Source: Deltaproteobacteria bacterium (lineage in GTDB: Bacteria; Myxococcota; Myxococcia; Myxococcales; SZAS-1). Taken from it: a DNA stretch of 64,000 nucleotides. This document shows, piece by piece, positions 1 through 7,813 of the stretch; the first letter of the stretch is position 1; every line of letters begins with the position of its first letter. A program made the translations under genes and the position numbers. The DNA lies in contig JAFEBB010000015.1 in the NCBI GenBank assembly GCA_018266075.1, forward strand, positions 62,001 through 126,000, in the 5' to 3' direction. A model generated the notes under the pieces. It saw only the letters and a list, made by a program, of their open reading frames with translations. It had not been told where the DNA came from and ran no database searches.

Positions 1-198
1 GCCGAAAAGCTCGTGGACATCGAGGAGCGCTTTCAGCTCTGGCGCTACCGCCACGTGATGACCGTGAAGCGCATCATCGGCTTCAAGCCAGGGACGGGTG
101 GGAGCTCGGGCGTGGCGTTCTTGAAGAAGGCGCTCGACCTCGTGTTCTTCCCGGAGCTCTGGGACGTGCGCACCGAGCTTCAGCCGCCGAAGCGCTGA
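1..198 (+). CDS. kynA: Tryptophan 2,3-dioxygenase, C-terminal fragment (cut by window edge)
   Basis: Only the last 65 codons are inside the window, in frame from base 1 to a TGA at 196-198. The piece carries the family's signature C-terminus: [20 protein letters not shown], a Gly/Thr/Ser loop that in known tryptophan dioxygenases contributes to the haem/substrate pocket, followed by [10 protein letters not shown] near the end. The enzyme opens the indole ring of L-tryptophan to N-formylkynurenine in the cytosolic kynurenine pathway. The catalytic His and most of the helical core lie upstream of the window. No other kynurenine gene follows on this side. Confidence 0.85.
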   Translation, partial: AEKLVDIEERFQLWRYRHVMTVKRIIGFKPGTGGSSGVAFLKKALDLVFFPELWDVRTELQPPKR

Positions 199-258
199 CT
201 CGATCAGGATCCATGGCGGACGCGGCACATCCGCGACATGCATGTGCGAGAGGAGTCG

Positions 259-816
259 ATGCCGATGCTTCAGATTCGCACGGGGCCCGTGCCGCGAGGC
301 GATGAGCCGCTCGGCTTCCTGCTCGAGTGCCACGGGCGCATTCGCCACTTCATGGGCCTGGCGGACAGGCTGGCCAAGCTGAATGACGTGGGGCCGTCGG
401 AGCGCGCCCAGGCTGCAACGGCTGTGCATCGCTACTTCACCGTCGCGTTTCACCTGCACGCGAGCGACGAGGACGAGCTGCTGATACCCGCGCTGCGGCA
501 GCACGCGGAGCCGGCGCTGCGCGAGCGGCTGGACGCTTTGGAGCCCGAGCACCGCGTGCTCGACGCGTTGGTCGCCGAGCTGGGTCCGCTCTGGGCGCGG
601 ATTGGTGCGGCGCCGGCAGAGTGGGGCGGGTGTCGGGAGCAGCTCGCGTCGGTTGGCGCGCGCCTCGCCGAAGCCATCGAGCGCCACCTCTCCTTCGAAG
701 AGCGCGAGATCTTCCCGGCGGCCGCGAGGTTGCTCGATTGCGTGACGCTGGCCGAGCTGCGCGCGCAGGCGGCCCGCAAGCGGCAGGGCACGCCAGGAGC
801 GCCAGGGCGGCGTTGA
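259..816 (+). CDS. Hemerythrin/HHE cation-binding domain protein
   Basis: This 185-residue protein is mostly helical and has the spaced His/Glu pattern of HHE domains: ECHGRIRH near residues 24-30, FHLHASDEDE at 64-73, EPEHRVLD around 95-102 and ERHLSFEERE at 141-150. In characterised relatives these residues bind a di-iron centre that senses or carries O2 or NO. I chose the ATG at 259 because AGAGGAG sits about six bases upstream; an in-frame ATG at 238 has no such site. There is no signal peptide or membrane segment, so it should be cytosolic. It stands alone, 24 bases before a DUF4272 gene, so co-transcription is possible. Confidence 0.8.
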   Translation: MPMLQIRTGPVPRGDEPLGFLLECHGRIRHFMGLADRLAKLNDVGPSERAQAATAVHRYFTVAFHLHASDEDELLIPALRQHAEPALRERLDALEPEHRVLDALVAELGPLWARIGAAPAEWGGCREQLASVGARLAEAIERHLSFEEREIFPAAARLLDCVTLAELRAQAARKRQGTPGAPGRR

Positions 817-840
817 CGCATTCGGTGGTATTGCCATTCG

Positions 841-1548
841 ATGTCCGAAGCGCCCGAGTACGACCCGCCCGCGCACACCGAGTCCGAGATCGTGCACCGC
901 GCGCTCTGTCTCGCGGGGCTGGTGGAGCGCTTGAGCTTCGAGCTCGCGTGGCCAAAGTGGGATGTCGAAACGCGCAAACAGAGTGAGCCCGAGCTCGAGC
1001 AGCTGCGCGCGTGGCTCGAGGCCGCGCCGCTCGGCACGAGCCTCTCGCCGAAAGAGAGAAAGCTGCTTCGACGCAAACCGGGAAGCTGGAACGACGCCGA
1101 CAAGCTGAACATCAGCTGGCGTCTCGAGTGCCTCGGGGTGTTGCTCTGGTCGGTTCAGCTCATCGACACCATTCCTGAATACGACATGCAATTCGAGCAT
1201 CGCGCGCTCACCGATCCGCTGCCGCTTCGGTCGTCCGTGGAGCCGCTCGTCGCGCGCGCCAAGCTTCGCGCCGACGCCGAGCTCGACGCCGCATGGATGA
1301 CCGCGGAGCGCTGGCATGGACGGGCGCGTCGGGTGCAGGGCTTCTTCTCGGCAGGGCTGGCGCCCGCGCAGCTCGCGCAGATGATCACGCGCGCGCTCGG
1401 CGAACCGATTCAGCTCGGTGGCATGCCGTACGAGGCGCTGACGTTCGAGCAGTACTCGCTCGCGCGATCCATCGCGCTGGAGCGCCACCATGCCTTCAAT
1501 TGGATCTTCGACGGCGCCCCTTGGGACGATGTCCTCACGGATACCTGA
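841..1548 (+). CDS. DUF4272 domain-containing protein
   Basis: A 235-residue soluble protein of unknown function. The central stretch (SWRLECLGVLLWSVQLID, about residues 82-100) matches the pattern I associate with DUF4272 proteins, in which an Arg-Cys or Arg-Ala pair precedes an ALWVLLW-type helix. The C-terminal third (LTFEQYSLARSIALERHHAF, then a Trp-Asp-Asp motif) is also typical of that family's last helices. There is no signal peptide, transmembrane helix or catalytic motif. The gene starts 24 bases after the hemerythrin-like gene and ends 61 bases before the tRNA cluster. The family assignment is by eye. Confidence 0.6.
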   Translation: MSEAPEYDPPAHTESEIVHRALCLAGLVERLSFELAWPKWDVETRKQSEPELEQLRAWLEAAPLGTSLSPKERKLLRRKPGSWNDADKLNISWRLECLGVLLWSVQLIDTIPEYDMQFEHRALTDPLPLRSSVEPLVARAKLRADAELDAAWMTAERWHGRARRVQGFFSAGLAPAQLAQMITRALGEPIQLGGMPYEALTFEQYSLARSIALERHHAFNWIFDGAPWDDVLTDT

Positions 1549-1609
1549 GCAGTCAGCAATTCATCGCAGCCGCGTCGATGCGGAATGCGACTCCAACGCC
1601 AACGCCAGC

Positions 1610-1680
1610 GTCCCCATCGTCGAGGGGCGAGGATGCAGGGCTTTCAATCCTGAGGCGCGGGTTCGACTCCCGCTGGGGAC
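1610..1680 (+). tRNA. tRNA-Glu (anticodon TTC)
   Basis: A full cloverleaf can be drawn. The acceptor pairs GTCCCCA with TGGGGAC over all seven positions. The D arm begins GTCGAGGGG. The anticodon stem CAGGG/TCCTG encloses the loop CTTTCAA (anticodon TTC), and the T arm is GCGGG-TTCGACT-CCCGC. Base 73 would be A1681 and CCA is not encoded. It is the first of three tRNAs packed within 225 bases. Confidence 0.93.
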
Positions 1681-1686
1681 ATCTGC

Positions 1687-1758
1687 GGGGGAGTAGCTCA
1701 ACTGGCAGAGCAGCGGCCTCTGAAGTCGTTGGTTGAAGGTTCGAGTCCTTCCTCCCCT
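1687..1758 (+). tRNA. tRNA-Gln (anticodon CTG)
   Basis: Acceptor GGGGGAG pairs with CTCCCCT, giving G1-U72. The D arm is GCTC-loop-GAGC, the anticodon stem GCGGC/GTCGT (two G-U pairs) encloses loop CTCTGAA with anticodon CTG, and the T arm is GAAGG-TTCGAGT-CCTTC. The next base would be a U at position 73 and no CCA is encoded. The D arm resembles Trp/Lys-type tRNAs more than classical tRNA-Gln, so the identity rests on the anticodon. Confidence 0.88.
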
Positions 1759-1762
1759 TTTT

Positions 1763-1834
1763 TGCCGCGTCGTTCAACGGCCAGGACGCCCGCCTTTGAA
1801 GCGGTGAGATGCCGGTTCGAGTCCGGCCGCGGCT
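1763..1834 (+). tRNA. tRNA-Gln (anticodon TTG)
   Basis: Acceptor TGCCGCG against CGCGGCT leaves a U1-U72 mismatch above six Watson-Crick pairs. The anticodon stem CCGC/GCGG encloses loop CTTTGAA with anticodon TTG, and the T arm is GCCGG-TTCGAGT-CCGGC. Base 73 is G, as expected for tRNA-Gln. It lies four bases after the CTG isoacceptor, so the three tRNAs are probably one transcript. Confidence 0.9.
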
Positions 1835-1845
1835 GAAGGCCCGAC

Positions 1846-2169
1846 TCAACGACCTCGAGCTCCTTGAGGAACGCGCGCTTCTCCTTCGGGCCCGACGAAG
1901 CTCTCGTCCCACGGCGGCACATCGCCGGTGTCGAGCATCGCGGGCTGCTGCAGGAGCTGGAGCAAGAACGGCAGGTCCTGCGCGCTCACCGGAAGGCGCC
2001 CGCCGACGCCCGGCCCGCTACGGAAGATGGAGAACTCCGCGTCGCGTGCCGGGTCGCCGGTCGTCCAGGCCGGCAGCGGCGGCGGTGCGCGGAGCTTGGG
2101 CGCGGGTGAGGACGACCGCTTTGTCTTCTGGGGCGCGGCCTTCTTCGAAGCGTCGGGCTTCTTGGGCAT
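1846..2169 (-). CDS. Small hypothetical protein with basic N-terminus
   Basis: A 107-residue protein with an N-terminal segment rich in Lys, Pro, Ser and Ala (MPKKPDASKKAAPQKTKRS), a Pro-rich stretch (APPPLPAWTTGDPARDAEFS), then a short helical core (LPFLLQLLQQPAML). There is no signal peptide or recognised domain. It ends 12 bases from the tRNA trio on the opposite strand. The composition looks like a genuine protein rather than a shadow frame because no better competing frame covers this stretch. I cannot name a function. Confidence 0.5.
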   Translation of the reverse strand: MPKKPDASKKAAPQKTKRSSSPAPKLRAPPPLPAWTTGDPARDAEFSIFRSGPGVGGRLPVSAQDLPFLLQLLQQPAMLDTGDVPPWDESFVGPEGEARVPQGARGR

Positions 2170-2214
2170 GAGGTGCCGAGCCTACGGCGCCGACGGCTGG
2201 CGTGTTCGTCGCCG

Positions 2215-3669
2215 TCAGCGCTCACCCAGGAGCAGCTGCATGCAGCCAGGGAAGCGTTGGGCCCAATAGACCTCGCTGTGCGACGCGCCGGCCTGCACGA
2301 CGTGACGGAAGTTCACGCCGTCGACGTAGCCCAGGTTCAGGTAGGCCGCAGCGAGCTGATCCGTGTCCGCCTCGTCGTCGGCGGTGCCCTGGCCGGAGTC
2401 GACGTAGACCACGAGCGGTCGATTCGGCGCGGCCTGGGTGAGCGTGGTGACGTCGGTGACCAGGACGTCGTTGTTCCACCAGGTGGACGGCGAGAGCGCA
2501 CCGATGCGCCCGAACACGTCTGCGTGATCGATGCCGGCGTAGGCGCTCACCAGTCCACCCAGCGAGCTGCCCACGAGCGCGGTCGAGGCCGCGTCGCTCC
2601 GCGTGCGGAGCATTTGATCAACCGTTGGCTTGAGCTCGTCGATCAACATTTGAATATACAAATCGGCGCCGCCGCCGCCGGGCGTGGAGGGATCCGTGGT
2701 CGGCGTGTACTCGTAGATCCGGTCGGAGTCGTTCGAAACGCCGATGACGATGGCCTCGGGGAACGTGCGGCACTCGTTCGAGGCGCAGTCGCCATCGCCG
2801 GTGCAGGTGTTGGGCGCCTGGCCGAGCGGCTGCGCGCCCCAGCCGACCACGCCGCCCGCCGAGCAGGTGCCGTTCTCGTCGGCGGCGTCGAAGGCCGTGT
2901 CCACGTTCCACGGCGTGCTGAACGCGAGCTGCGGCATCGCGGCCCAGAGGTTCTGGCCGTCGTGCATGTAGACGACCGGATAGGTGGCGTCGGTGTTCTC
3001 GTCGTAGCTCGCGGGCAGGTACGCGTAGATGGTGCGGTCGTCGCTGAGGACGTTGGAGTGAAAGGTCTGGATGAGCGTGACCACCTGGCCCTGCGTGGTC
3101 AGGAAGTGCGGCCAGATGTCGACGGTCTGTCCGGGCGCCACGTGGTAGTTCGGCCCGCGTGCCCAGGTGGCGTCGTCGAGGAGCGGCTTCCACTCGATGG
3201 GGCCGGTCACGCCGGACACTGTGTAACTAAATAGATCGCCCGTTGCAGTGGTCGGCTGGCCCTGTGACCAACTCAGCGAGCCCGCGCTGCCGCGAATGGT
3301 GACCGCGTGGCCACTCGCGGCGGGGTAGTGGACGCGAATCAGCGCCTGGTCTGCGCCGAGCCCGCCGGTGCTGCCGCTGGTGCCACTCGAGCCGCTACTG
3401 CTCGACGAGGACGCACTCGAGGAACCTGTCGAGCTGCCCGCAGTCGTCGAGCTGGACGTGGAGTTGCTGCTGCTCGTGCCCGTGGCGGACGTCGAGCTGC
3501 CGGTGCTGCTGCTCTCGCCGCTGGTCGACGTCGCACCTGTCGCGCTCGACGTGGTGGCGCCGTGGGTCGAGCCGCTGCTGCTCGAGCTGGAGGAGCCGTC
3601 GGTGTTGCTTCCACATCCCGCGATCGTCGCGGCGAGGCAGGCGAGGAGGAGCGCGCGTGCTTGTGCCAT
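2215..3669 (-). CDS. Lipoprotein esterase of the Fes/putative esterase (alpha/beta hydrolase) family
   Basis: The N-terminus is a lipoprotein signal (hydrophobic ALLLACLAATIAGC, lipid-modified Cys about residue 19), followed by a spacer of some 85 residues that is almost entirely Ser, Thr, Gly and Ala. Next come a beta-rich segment (RVHYPAASGHAVTIRG) and an esterase domain: a YPVVYMHDGQN oxyanion/strand region, nucleophile elbow GSSLGG, and a terminal GASHSEVYW supplying the His. This fits PF00756-type esterases, which cleave esters outside the cytoplasm. A Cys-rich insert (CTGDGDCASNECR) interrupts the domain. The ATG at 3669 places the signal well; a GTG at 3684 in frame is the alternative. 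It faces the neighbouring lipoprotein gene in the same direction. Confidence 0.8.
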   Translation of the reverse strand: MAQARALLLACLAATIAGCGSNTDGSSSSSSSGSTHGATTSSATGATSTSGESSSTGSSTSATGTSSSNSTSSSTTAGSSTGSSSASSSSSSGSSGTSGSTGGLGADQALIRVHYPAASGHAVTIRGSAGSLSWSQGQPTTATGDLFSYTVSGVTGPIEWKPLLDDATWARGPNYHVAPGQTVDIWPHFLTTQGQVVTLIQTFHSNVLSDDRTIYAYLPASYDENTDATYPVVYMHDGQNLWAAMPQLAFSTPWNVDTAFDAADENGTCSAGGVVGWGAQPLGQAPNTCTGDGDCASNECRTFPEAIVIGVSNDSDRIYEYTPTTDPSTPGGGGADLYIQMLIDELKPTVDQMLRTRSDAASTALVGSSLGGLVSAYAGIDHADVFGRIGALSPSTWWNNDVLVTDVTTLTQAAPNRPLVVYVDSGQGTADDEADTDQLAAAYLNLGYVDGVNFRHVVQAGASHSEVYWAQRFPGCMQLLLGER

Positions 3670-3709
3670 GGCGCGATCAGCCACGACCGGCGGACGCGTG
3701 TCAAACCGC

Positions 3710-4444
3710 TCAGCGGGCTTTCTGAACCTCGTACTTCACCTCGACGCCGCGCGACGCCGGGTTCGCCTTCGAGGCCACCAGGTTCACCACGATCTGCAGC
3801 GGCTGGCCCTCGGGGCAGACGAACGAGTACTTCGACGCGGCGCTGAACTCGTAGCCCTCGAGCGACGACTTCCCTGCATAGGCGAAGTCCACGCCGAGCT
3901 CGTGCTCCATCGCCAGGAGTGGGCCGGAGTAGACGGGCGAGTTCTCCGAGGACGTCTTCGCGAGATCGATGGGCTCGCCGTCGAGCGAGAGCGCCGCGCG
4001 CGAGCGACTGAGCCGCTTGCCCACGCTCTCGCGAACGCGGATGGAGACCGGGCACCGCTTCGCGTTCTGCGCGGCCTCCCGCTGACGGTCCATCGCGGTC
4101 TTCGCGGCGGCGATGCGGCTCTCGATGGTGGAGTGGCTCTCGGCATCGTGTGGGAGTTGCTCGAGCGCGAGCTCGTACTTTCCCACGGCCGAGTGCGGGC
4201 GGCCGGACTGGAGCGTGGCGTCCGCTGCGGCGATGAGCGCGTCGCGGCAGGGGACGCTGGGCTTGTCGGGCGCGCAGCCGTTCGCGTAGGCGCCTTCGTA
4301 CGCGTCGGCCGCAGCGGGCAGATCGCCCTGGCTGGTGAGCGCGTGGGCCTCGGACAGCTTGCCGGCATCGGGCGCCGTCGCGCACGCCGACGCCGCCAGC
4401 GCTGCTGCGACGAGCAACCTCCGGGGCCACGGGTTCAGGCTCAT
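3710..4444 (-). CDS. Lipoprotein of unknown function with helical repeat region
   Basis: This 244-residue protein starts MSLNPWPRRLLVAAALAASA followed by CATAP, a lipoprotein signal with the modified Cys near residue 21. Residues about 25-110 are helical with TPR-like spacing (KLSEAHALTSQGDLPAAADA and HSAVGKYELALEQLPHDAES). The C-terminal half is beta-rich with two Cys residues. I preferred the ATG at 4444 over an upstream ATG at 4615 because it puts the signal at the N-terminus; the longer start would also overlap the divergent SDR gene. It lies 40 bases upstream of the esterase lipoprotein on the same strand, so the two may be co-transcribed. Function unknown. Confidence 0.75.
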   Translation of the reverse strand: MSLNPWPRRLLVAAALAASACATAPDAGKLSEAHALTSQGDLPAAADAYEGAYANGCAPDKPSVPCRDALIAAADATLQSGRPHSAVGKYELALEQLPHDAESHSTIESRIAAAKTAMDRQREAAQNAKRCPVSIRVRESVGKRLSRSRAALSLDGEPIDLAKTSSENSPVYSGPLLAMEHELGVDFAYAGKSSLEGYEFSAASKYSFVCPEGQPLQIVVNLVASKANPASRGVEVKYEVQKAR

Positions 4445-4506
4445 GTCCCGATGATGCGGGCAGTCGGGGCGATGGGCAACTCGGCAGCCTGGCCCACAAC
4501 CCTTCG

Positions 4507-4531
4507 TGTCGTTGGGCTTTTTCAAGGTCGG
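4507..4531 (+). promoter_or_regulatory. Candidate ECF42-type promoter upstream of the SDR-ECF operon
   Basis: TGTCGT at 4507-4512 is followed after 16 bases by CGG at 4529-4531, about 80 bases before the SDR start. From memory, ECF42-group promoters have a TGTCG-like -35 and a short CG-containing -10, so this could be the autoregulated promoter of the sigma factor encoded downstream. It is a single weak match without experimental support. Confidence 0.25.
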
Positions 4532-4613
4532 GAGCGCCTTTCTCAGATCGATCGACGGTCCATGTCGGATCTGGACCGGCTGAAACCTCGCATCGATGAA
4601 AGGAAGGTGCGTC

Positions 4614-5330
4614 ATGAAGATTCAAGGCTGTGTCGCGCTGGTCACGGGCTCCAACCGAGGGCTCGGAAGAGCGCTCGTCACCGCGCTGCTGGATGCGGGC
4701 GCAACCAAGGTCTACGCGGCCGCGCGCGAGCCCACGAAGGTGTCGGCCAGGGACCCCCGCGTGATCGCGCTCGCGCTCGACACCTCGAAGTCCGATGAAA
4801 TCGCCGCTGCCGCGAGGGTCGCGCGCGACGTCACCTTGCTCGTGAACAACGCGGGCGTCTCCGCGTCGGCGAACGTGCTCACCTCGAGCCAGGCGGCGCT
4901 GGACACCGACTTCCACACCAACGTCTTCGGCACGCTCGCGGTCATCAAGGGCTTTCTGCCCGTGCTCGAGCGCGCGCCCGACGGCGCGACCATCGTGAAC
5001 GTGCTCTCGCTGGTGTCGCTGGGGAGCTTTCCCGTGCTCGGCGGCTACTCGGCGTCGAAGGCGGCCGCGTACTCGATGACGCAATCGCTGCGCCCGGAGC
5101 TCAAGCGCAAGCGCATCGACATCCTCGCTGCGCTCCCAGGCCCCATCGACACCGACATGGTGCGCGACCTCGCCATTCCGAAGGCCAGCCCAGCCGAAGT
5201 GGCGCAGGGCGTGCTCGCGGGGGTCCAGCGGGGCGAGGAGGAGATCTTCCCCGACCCGATGGCGCAGCAGATGGGCGCGCTCTGGAACAAGAGCCACAAG
5301 GAGTTCGAGCGCGCCTTCGCGAGCTTCTGA
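4614..5330 (+). CDS. Short-chain dehydrogenase/reductase
   Basis: A classical SDR of 238 residues. The nucleotide-binding motif TGSNRGLG is at residues 11-18, NNAG at 78-81, a catalytic Ser in the LSLVSLGS stretch near 131-138, and the Tyr-x-x-x-Lys pair as YSASK at 145-149. It should catalyse an NAD(P)-linked oxidation or reduction in the cytosol; the substrate is not readable. The ATG at 4614 has GGAAGG about seven bases upstream and is better than the in-frame ATG at 4596. It opens a unit with an SRPBCC gene, a YCII gene and an ECF42 sigma factor, and so is likely expressed with them. Confidence 0.88.
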   Translation: MKIQGCVALVTGSNRGLGRALVTALLDAGATKVYAAAREPTKVSARDPRVIALALDTSKSDEIAAAARVARDVTLLVNNAGVSASANVLTSSQAALDTDFHTNVFGTLAVIKGFLPVLERAPDGATIVNVLSLVSLGSFPVLGGYSASKAAAYSMTQSLRPELKRKRIDILAALPGPIDTDMVRDLAIPKASPAEVAQGVLAGVQRGEEEIFPDPMAQQMGALWNKSHKEFERAFASF

Positions 5331-5358
5331 AACTCACAACCAACCCGAGGAGACAATC

Positions 5359-5826
5359 ATGAATCCCAAGAGCTTCACCACGAGCATCCAGGTCGACGCG
5401 ACGCCGCAGCAGGTCTTCGACGCCATCAACGACGTCCGCGGCTGGTGGAACGGAAAGATCGAGGGCCGCACCGACGTGCTCGGCGCCGAGTTCACGTATG
5501 CCTACAAGAGGCTCCACCGCACCACGCAGAAGATCACCGAGCTCGTCCCCGGCAAGAGGATCGTGTGGCACGTGACCGACAGCCGCATCAACTTCGTCTC
5601 GGACAAGCGCGAGTGGGAGGGCACGGACATCGTGTTCGACATCGCGAAGAAGGGTGATGGGACCGAGGTTCGCTTCACGCACGTCGGGCTCGTGCCGACG
5701 GTCGAGTGTTACGATGATTGCTCGGCCGGCTGGCGCTTCTTCGTCGCGGGCAGCCTTCGCAGCTTCATCGCCGCGGGCGAGGTGAAGGGCCGCAGCAAGC
5801 CGCGCGCGCAGGCCTCGAGGAGCTGA
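5359..5826 (+). CDS. SRPBCC (START-like / AHSA1-type) domain protein
   Basis: A 155-residue protein that opens with the standard SRPBCC pattern: a strand (TTSIQVDATPQQVFDAINDV), then WWNGKIEG, several beta strands (VLGAEFTYAY), and a long C-terminal helix (GWRFFVAGSLRSFIAAGEVK). The fold makes a deep hydrophobic pocket that binds lipids or aromatic ligands. A GAGGAG site precedes the ATG. It starts 29 bases after the SDR and stops three bases before the YCII gene, which implies one transcript. SRPBCC and YCII proteins are recurrent partners of stress-type ECF sigma factors, which suits this context. The ligand is unknown. Confidence 0.8.
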   Translation: MNPKSFTTSIQVDATPQQVFDAINDVRGWWNGKIEGRTDVLGAEFTYAYKRLHRTTQKITELVPGKRIVWHVTDSRINFVSDKREWEGTDIVFDIAKKGDGTEVRFTHVGLVPTVECYDDCSAGWRFFVAGSLRSFIAAGEVKGRSKPRAQASRS

Positions 5827-5829
5827 GCC

Positions 5830-6543
5830 ATGGCCGACTTTCTGGTGATCAAGCTCGAAGACGAGAAGGCGCACGCGTCGCAGGCGCCCAAGGCGATGGC
5901 CGAACACATCGAGAAGAGCGCCGCGCACGTGGAGGCGCTGCGCCGCGCGGGCAAGCTCCAGGACAGCGGACGGCTGCGGCCCAGCAAGGAAGGCAAGCGC
6001 GTTCGGAAGATCGGAGAGCGCATCGAGGTCCGCGACGGGCCCTTCGCGGAAGAGGGCAGGGCGCTCGGCACGTACGAGTGGATTCACGCGGGCAGCCTCG
6101 ACGAAGCGGTCGAGCTCGCGGCGAAGTCGCCCATGCTCCCAAGCGACGAGCTCGAGGTGCGCCCGGTGATGAAGGGCTTCCTGTCTGGCGACAAGGACGC
6201 GCTGCCGGGCAAGCTCTTCGCGTTCGGAGTCCTCGGGAACTCCAAGACGGAAGACGGCTGGGTTCAGGTGATGGATCGCATCGACGCCGAGACGGGCGAT
6301 CACTTTCCCGAGAACACCTTCCTCAGCGGCTTGCGCCTCGAGCCTCCGCGCACCGGCCGGCGCATCGCCACGCGCGGCGAGCGGCGCGCGACCTTCGACG
6401 GCCCATTTCTCGAGAGCAAGGAGGTCATCGGCGGGCTCTTTCTCATGCGACTCACAAGTATCGACGAGGCCGTCCGGTGGGCGAGTGAGACGCGCTTCGT
6501 GGTGCACGGCGCGTTGGAGATCCGCGAGCTGTGGAGGAGCTAG
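5830..6543 (+). CDS. Tandem YCII-related (DGPF) domain protein
   Basis: The 237-residue protein holds two ferredoxin-like YCII/DGPF units. The first ends with DGPFAEEGRALGTYEWIHA (residues about 69-87). The second contains the matching DGPFLESKEVIGGLFLMR near residues 197-214. DGPF proteins are the conserved genetic partners of ECF41/ECF42 sigma factors; whether they are enzymes or regulators is unsettled. Its last 13 bases overlap the start of the ECF42 gene, so translation is probably coupled. The two-unit architecture suggests internal duplication, and the first motif is slightly altered (EEGR in place of ETKE). Confidence 0.88.
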   Translation: MADFLVIKLEDEKAHASQAPKAMAEHIEKSAAHVEALRRAGKLQDSGRLRPSKEGKRVRKIGERIEVRDGPFAEEGRALGTYEWIHAGSLDEAVELAAKSPMLPSDELEVRPVMKGFLSGDKDALPGKLFAFGVLGNSKTEDGWVQVMDRIDAETGDHFPENTFLSGLRLEPPRTGRRIATRGERRATFDGPFLESKEVIGGLFLMRLTSIDEAVRWASETRFVVHGALEIRELWRS

Positions 6544-7751
6544 GCACAATCTTCGAGCGGACCGTGCGCGTCGAGCGCGGCCGCATCGTGGGCGGGCTCC
6601 TGCGGATGTCGCGGAGCCTCGAGCTGGCCGAGGAGGCATTCAGCGAGGCCGCGCTCCTCGCGCTGGTGGCGTGGCGCGAGAAGGTCCCGGCGAATCCGGG
6701 CGCCTGGCTGATGACCACGGCCAAGCGCTGCCTGAACGATCTGCGCAAGCGGCAAGCAGTGGCTGCGGCGAAGGCGCCGCTGCTCGCCGTGGAGGCGGAG
6801 ATGGAAGCGCCGGTGAACATCGACACCGTGAGCGACGATCACCTGCGGCTCATCTTCACCTGCTGCCACCCGGCGCTCTCGACCGACAACCAGATCGCGC
6901 TCACCTTGAAGACCGTCTCCGGCTTCGGGACGCCAGAGATCGCGCGGGCGTTCATGACCACCGAGCCCACGATCTCGCAGCGCATTCGCCGCGCGAAGCA
7001 AACGCTCGAGGAGACGCACGTCAAATATGAGATCCCCGAGCGCGGCGAGCTCGCAGCGCGCGTGTCGGCGGTGCTCGGCGTGGCCTACGCGATCTTCAAC
7101 GAAGGCCACACGGCGCAGAGCGGCGCACTGATGCGGCTCGACCTCCAGGCGGAGGCGCTGCGCCTCACGCGGATGCTCTGCGACCTGGTGCCGCGCGAGC
7201 CCGAGGCGTTTGGCGCGCTGGCGATCATGGCGTTCGGCGCGGCGCGCGCACACACACGTGTGGATGACGAGGGCTTGCCCATCCTGCTCGACGCACAAGA
7301 TCGATCGCGATGGAATCGAGAGCTCCTCCGCGAGGGGCTCATGGCGCTGCGGCGCGCACACTCGCTCGGCGGTAGAGGGCCGTACGTGCTCCAAGCGGAG
7401 ATCGCCGCGGCGCACGTGACGGCGCCCACGTGGGCGAGCACCGACTGGGCGGCCATCCTCGCGGCGTACGACGCGCTCGCGGAGGTCTCGCCGTCGCCGA
7501 TCGTGTCGATGAATCGGGCGATCGCCGTGTCGATGCTCGACGGGCCTTCGGCGGGCCTCGAGGCGCTGCGTTCGCTCGAGCGGCCTCTCGCCGACTACCA
7601 CCTCTTCTATTCAACGCGCGCGAACCTGCTCGAGCGCGCGGGTCTTGATTCGCGCGCGGATCTCGAGAAGGCCATCTCGCTCGCGACGAACGACGCCGAA
7701 CGCCGGCTCCTGGAGCGGCGGCTGCGCGAGCTCGCGCTGAAGCGTCCGTGA
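6531..7751 (+). CDS. ECF42-group RNA polymerase sigma factor with helical C-terminal extension
   Basis: A 406-residue sigma factor much longer than a minimal ECF. Residues about 1-75 carry region 2 (RTVRVERGRIVGGLLR ... FSEAALLALVAWREKVPANPGAWL). Region 4 follows (HLRLIFTCCHPALS, TPEIARAFMTTEPTISQRIR). The last 220 residues form a helical, TPR-like extension (FNEGHTAQSGALMRLDL ... SPIVSMNRAIAVSMLDG ... HLFYSTRANLLERAGL). These are hallmarks of the ECF42 group, which lacks a classical anti-sigma factor and is thought to be controlled through this extension. It overlaps the YCII gene by 13 bases. Targets probably include its own operon. Identification is secure; the inducing signal is unknown. 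Confidence 0.92.
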   Translation: MEELGTIFERTVRVERGRIVGGLLRMSRSLELAEEAFSEAALLALVAWREKVPANPGAWLMTTAKRCLNDLRKRQAVAAAKAPLLAVEAEMEAPVNIDTVSDDHLRLIFTCCHPALSTDNQIALTLKTVSGFGTPEIARAFMTTEPTISQRIRRAKQTLEETHVKYEIPERGELAARVSAVLGVAYAIFNEGHTAQSGALMRLDLQAEALRLTRMLCDLVPREPEAFGALAIMAFGAARAHTRVDDEGLPILLDAQDRSRWNRELLREGLMALRRAHSLGGRGPYVLQAEIAAAHVTAPTWASTDWAAILAAYDALAEVSPSPIVSMNRAIAVSMLDGPSAGLEALRSLERPLADYHLFYSTRANLLERAGLDSRADLEKAISLATNDAERRLLERRLRELALKRP

Positions 7752-7813
7752 CACTGACTTGCCTACCTCGGGTGCGAAGCGGCGATAATGCATAGGGGGG
7801 CTGGGAGTGCGTC

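Noticed and set aside
3339-5297. A 652-residue minus-strand protein
   Set aside because: It crosses the esterase stalk, the lipoprotein and the SDR gene in wrong frames and shows no family pattern.
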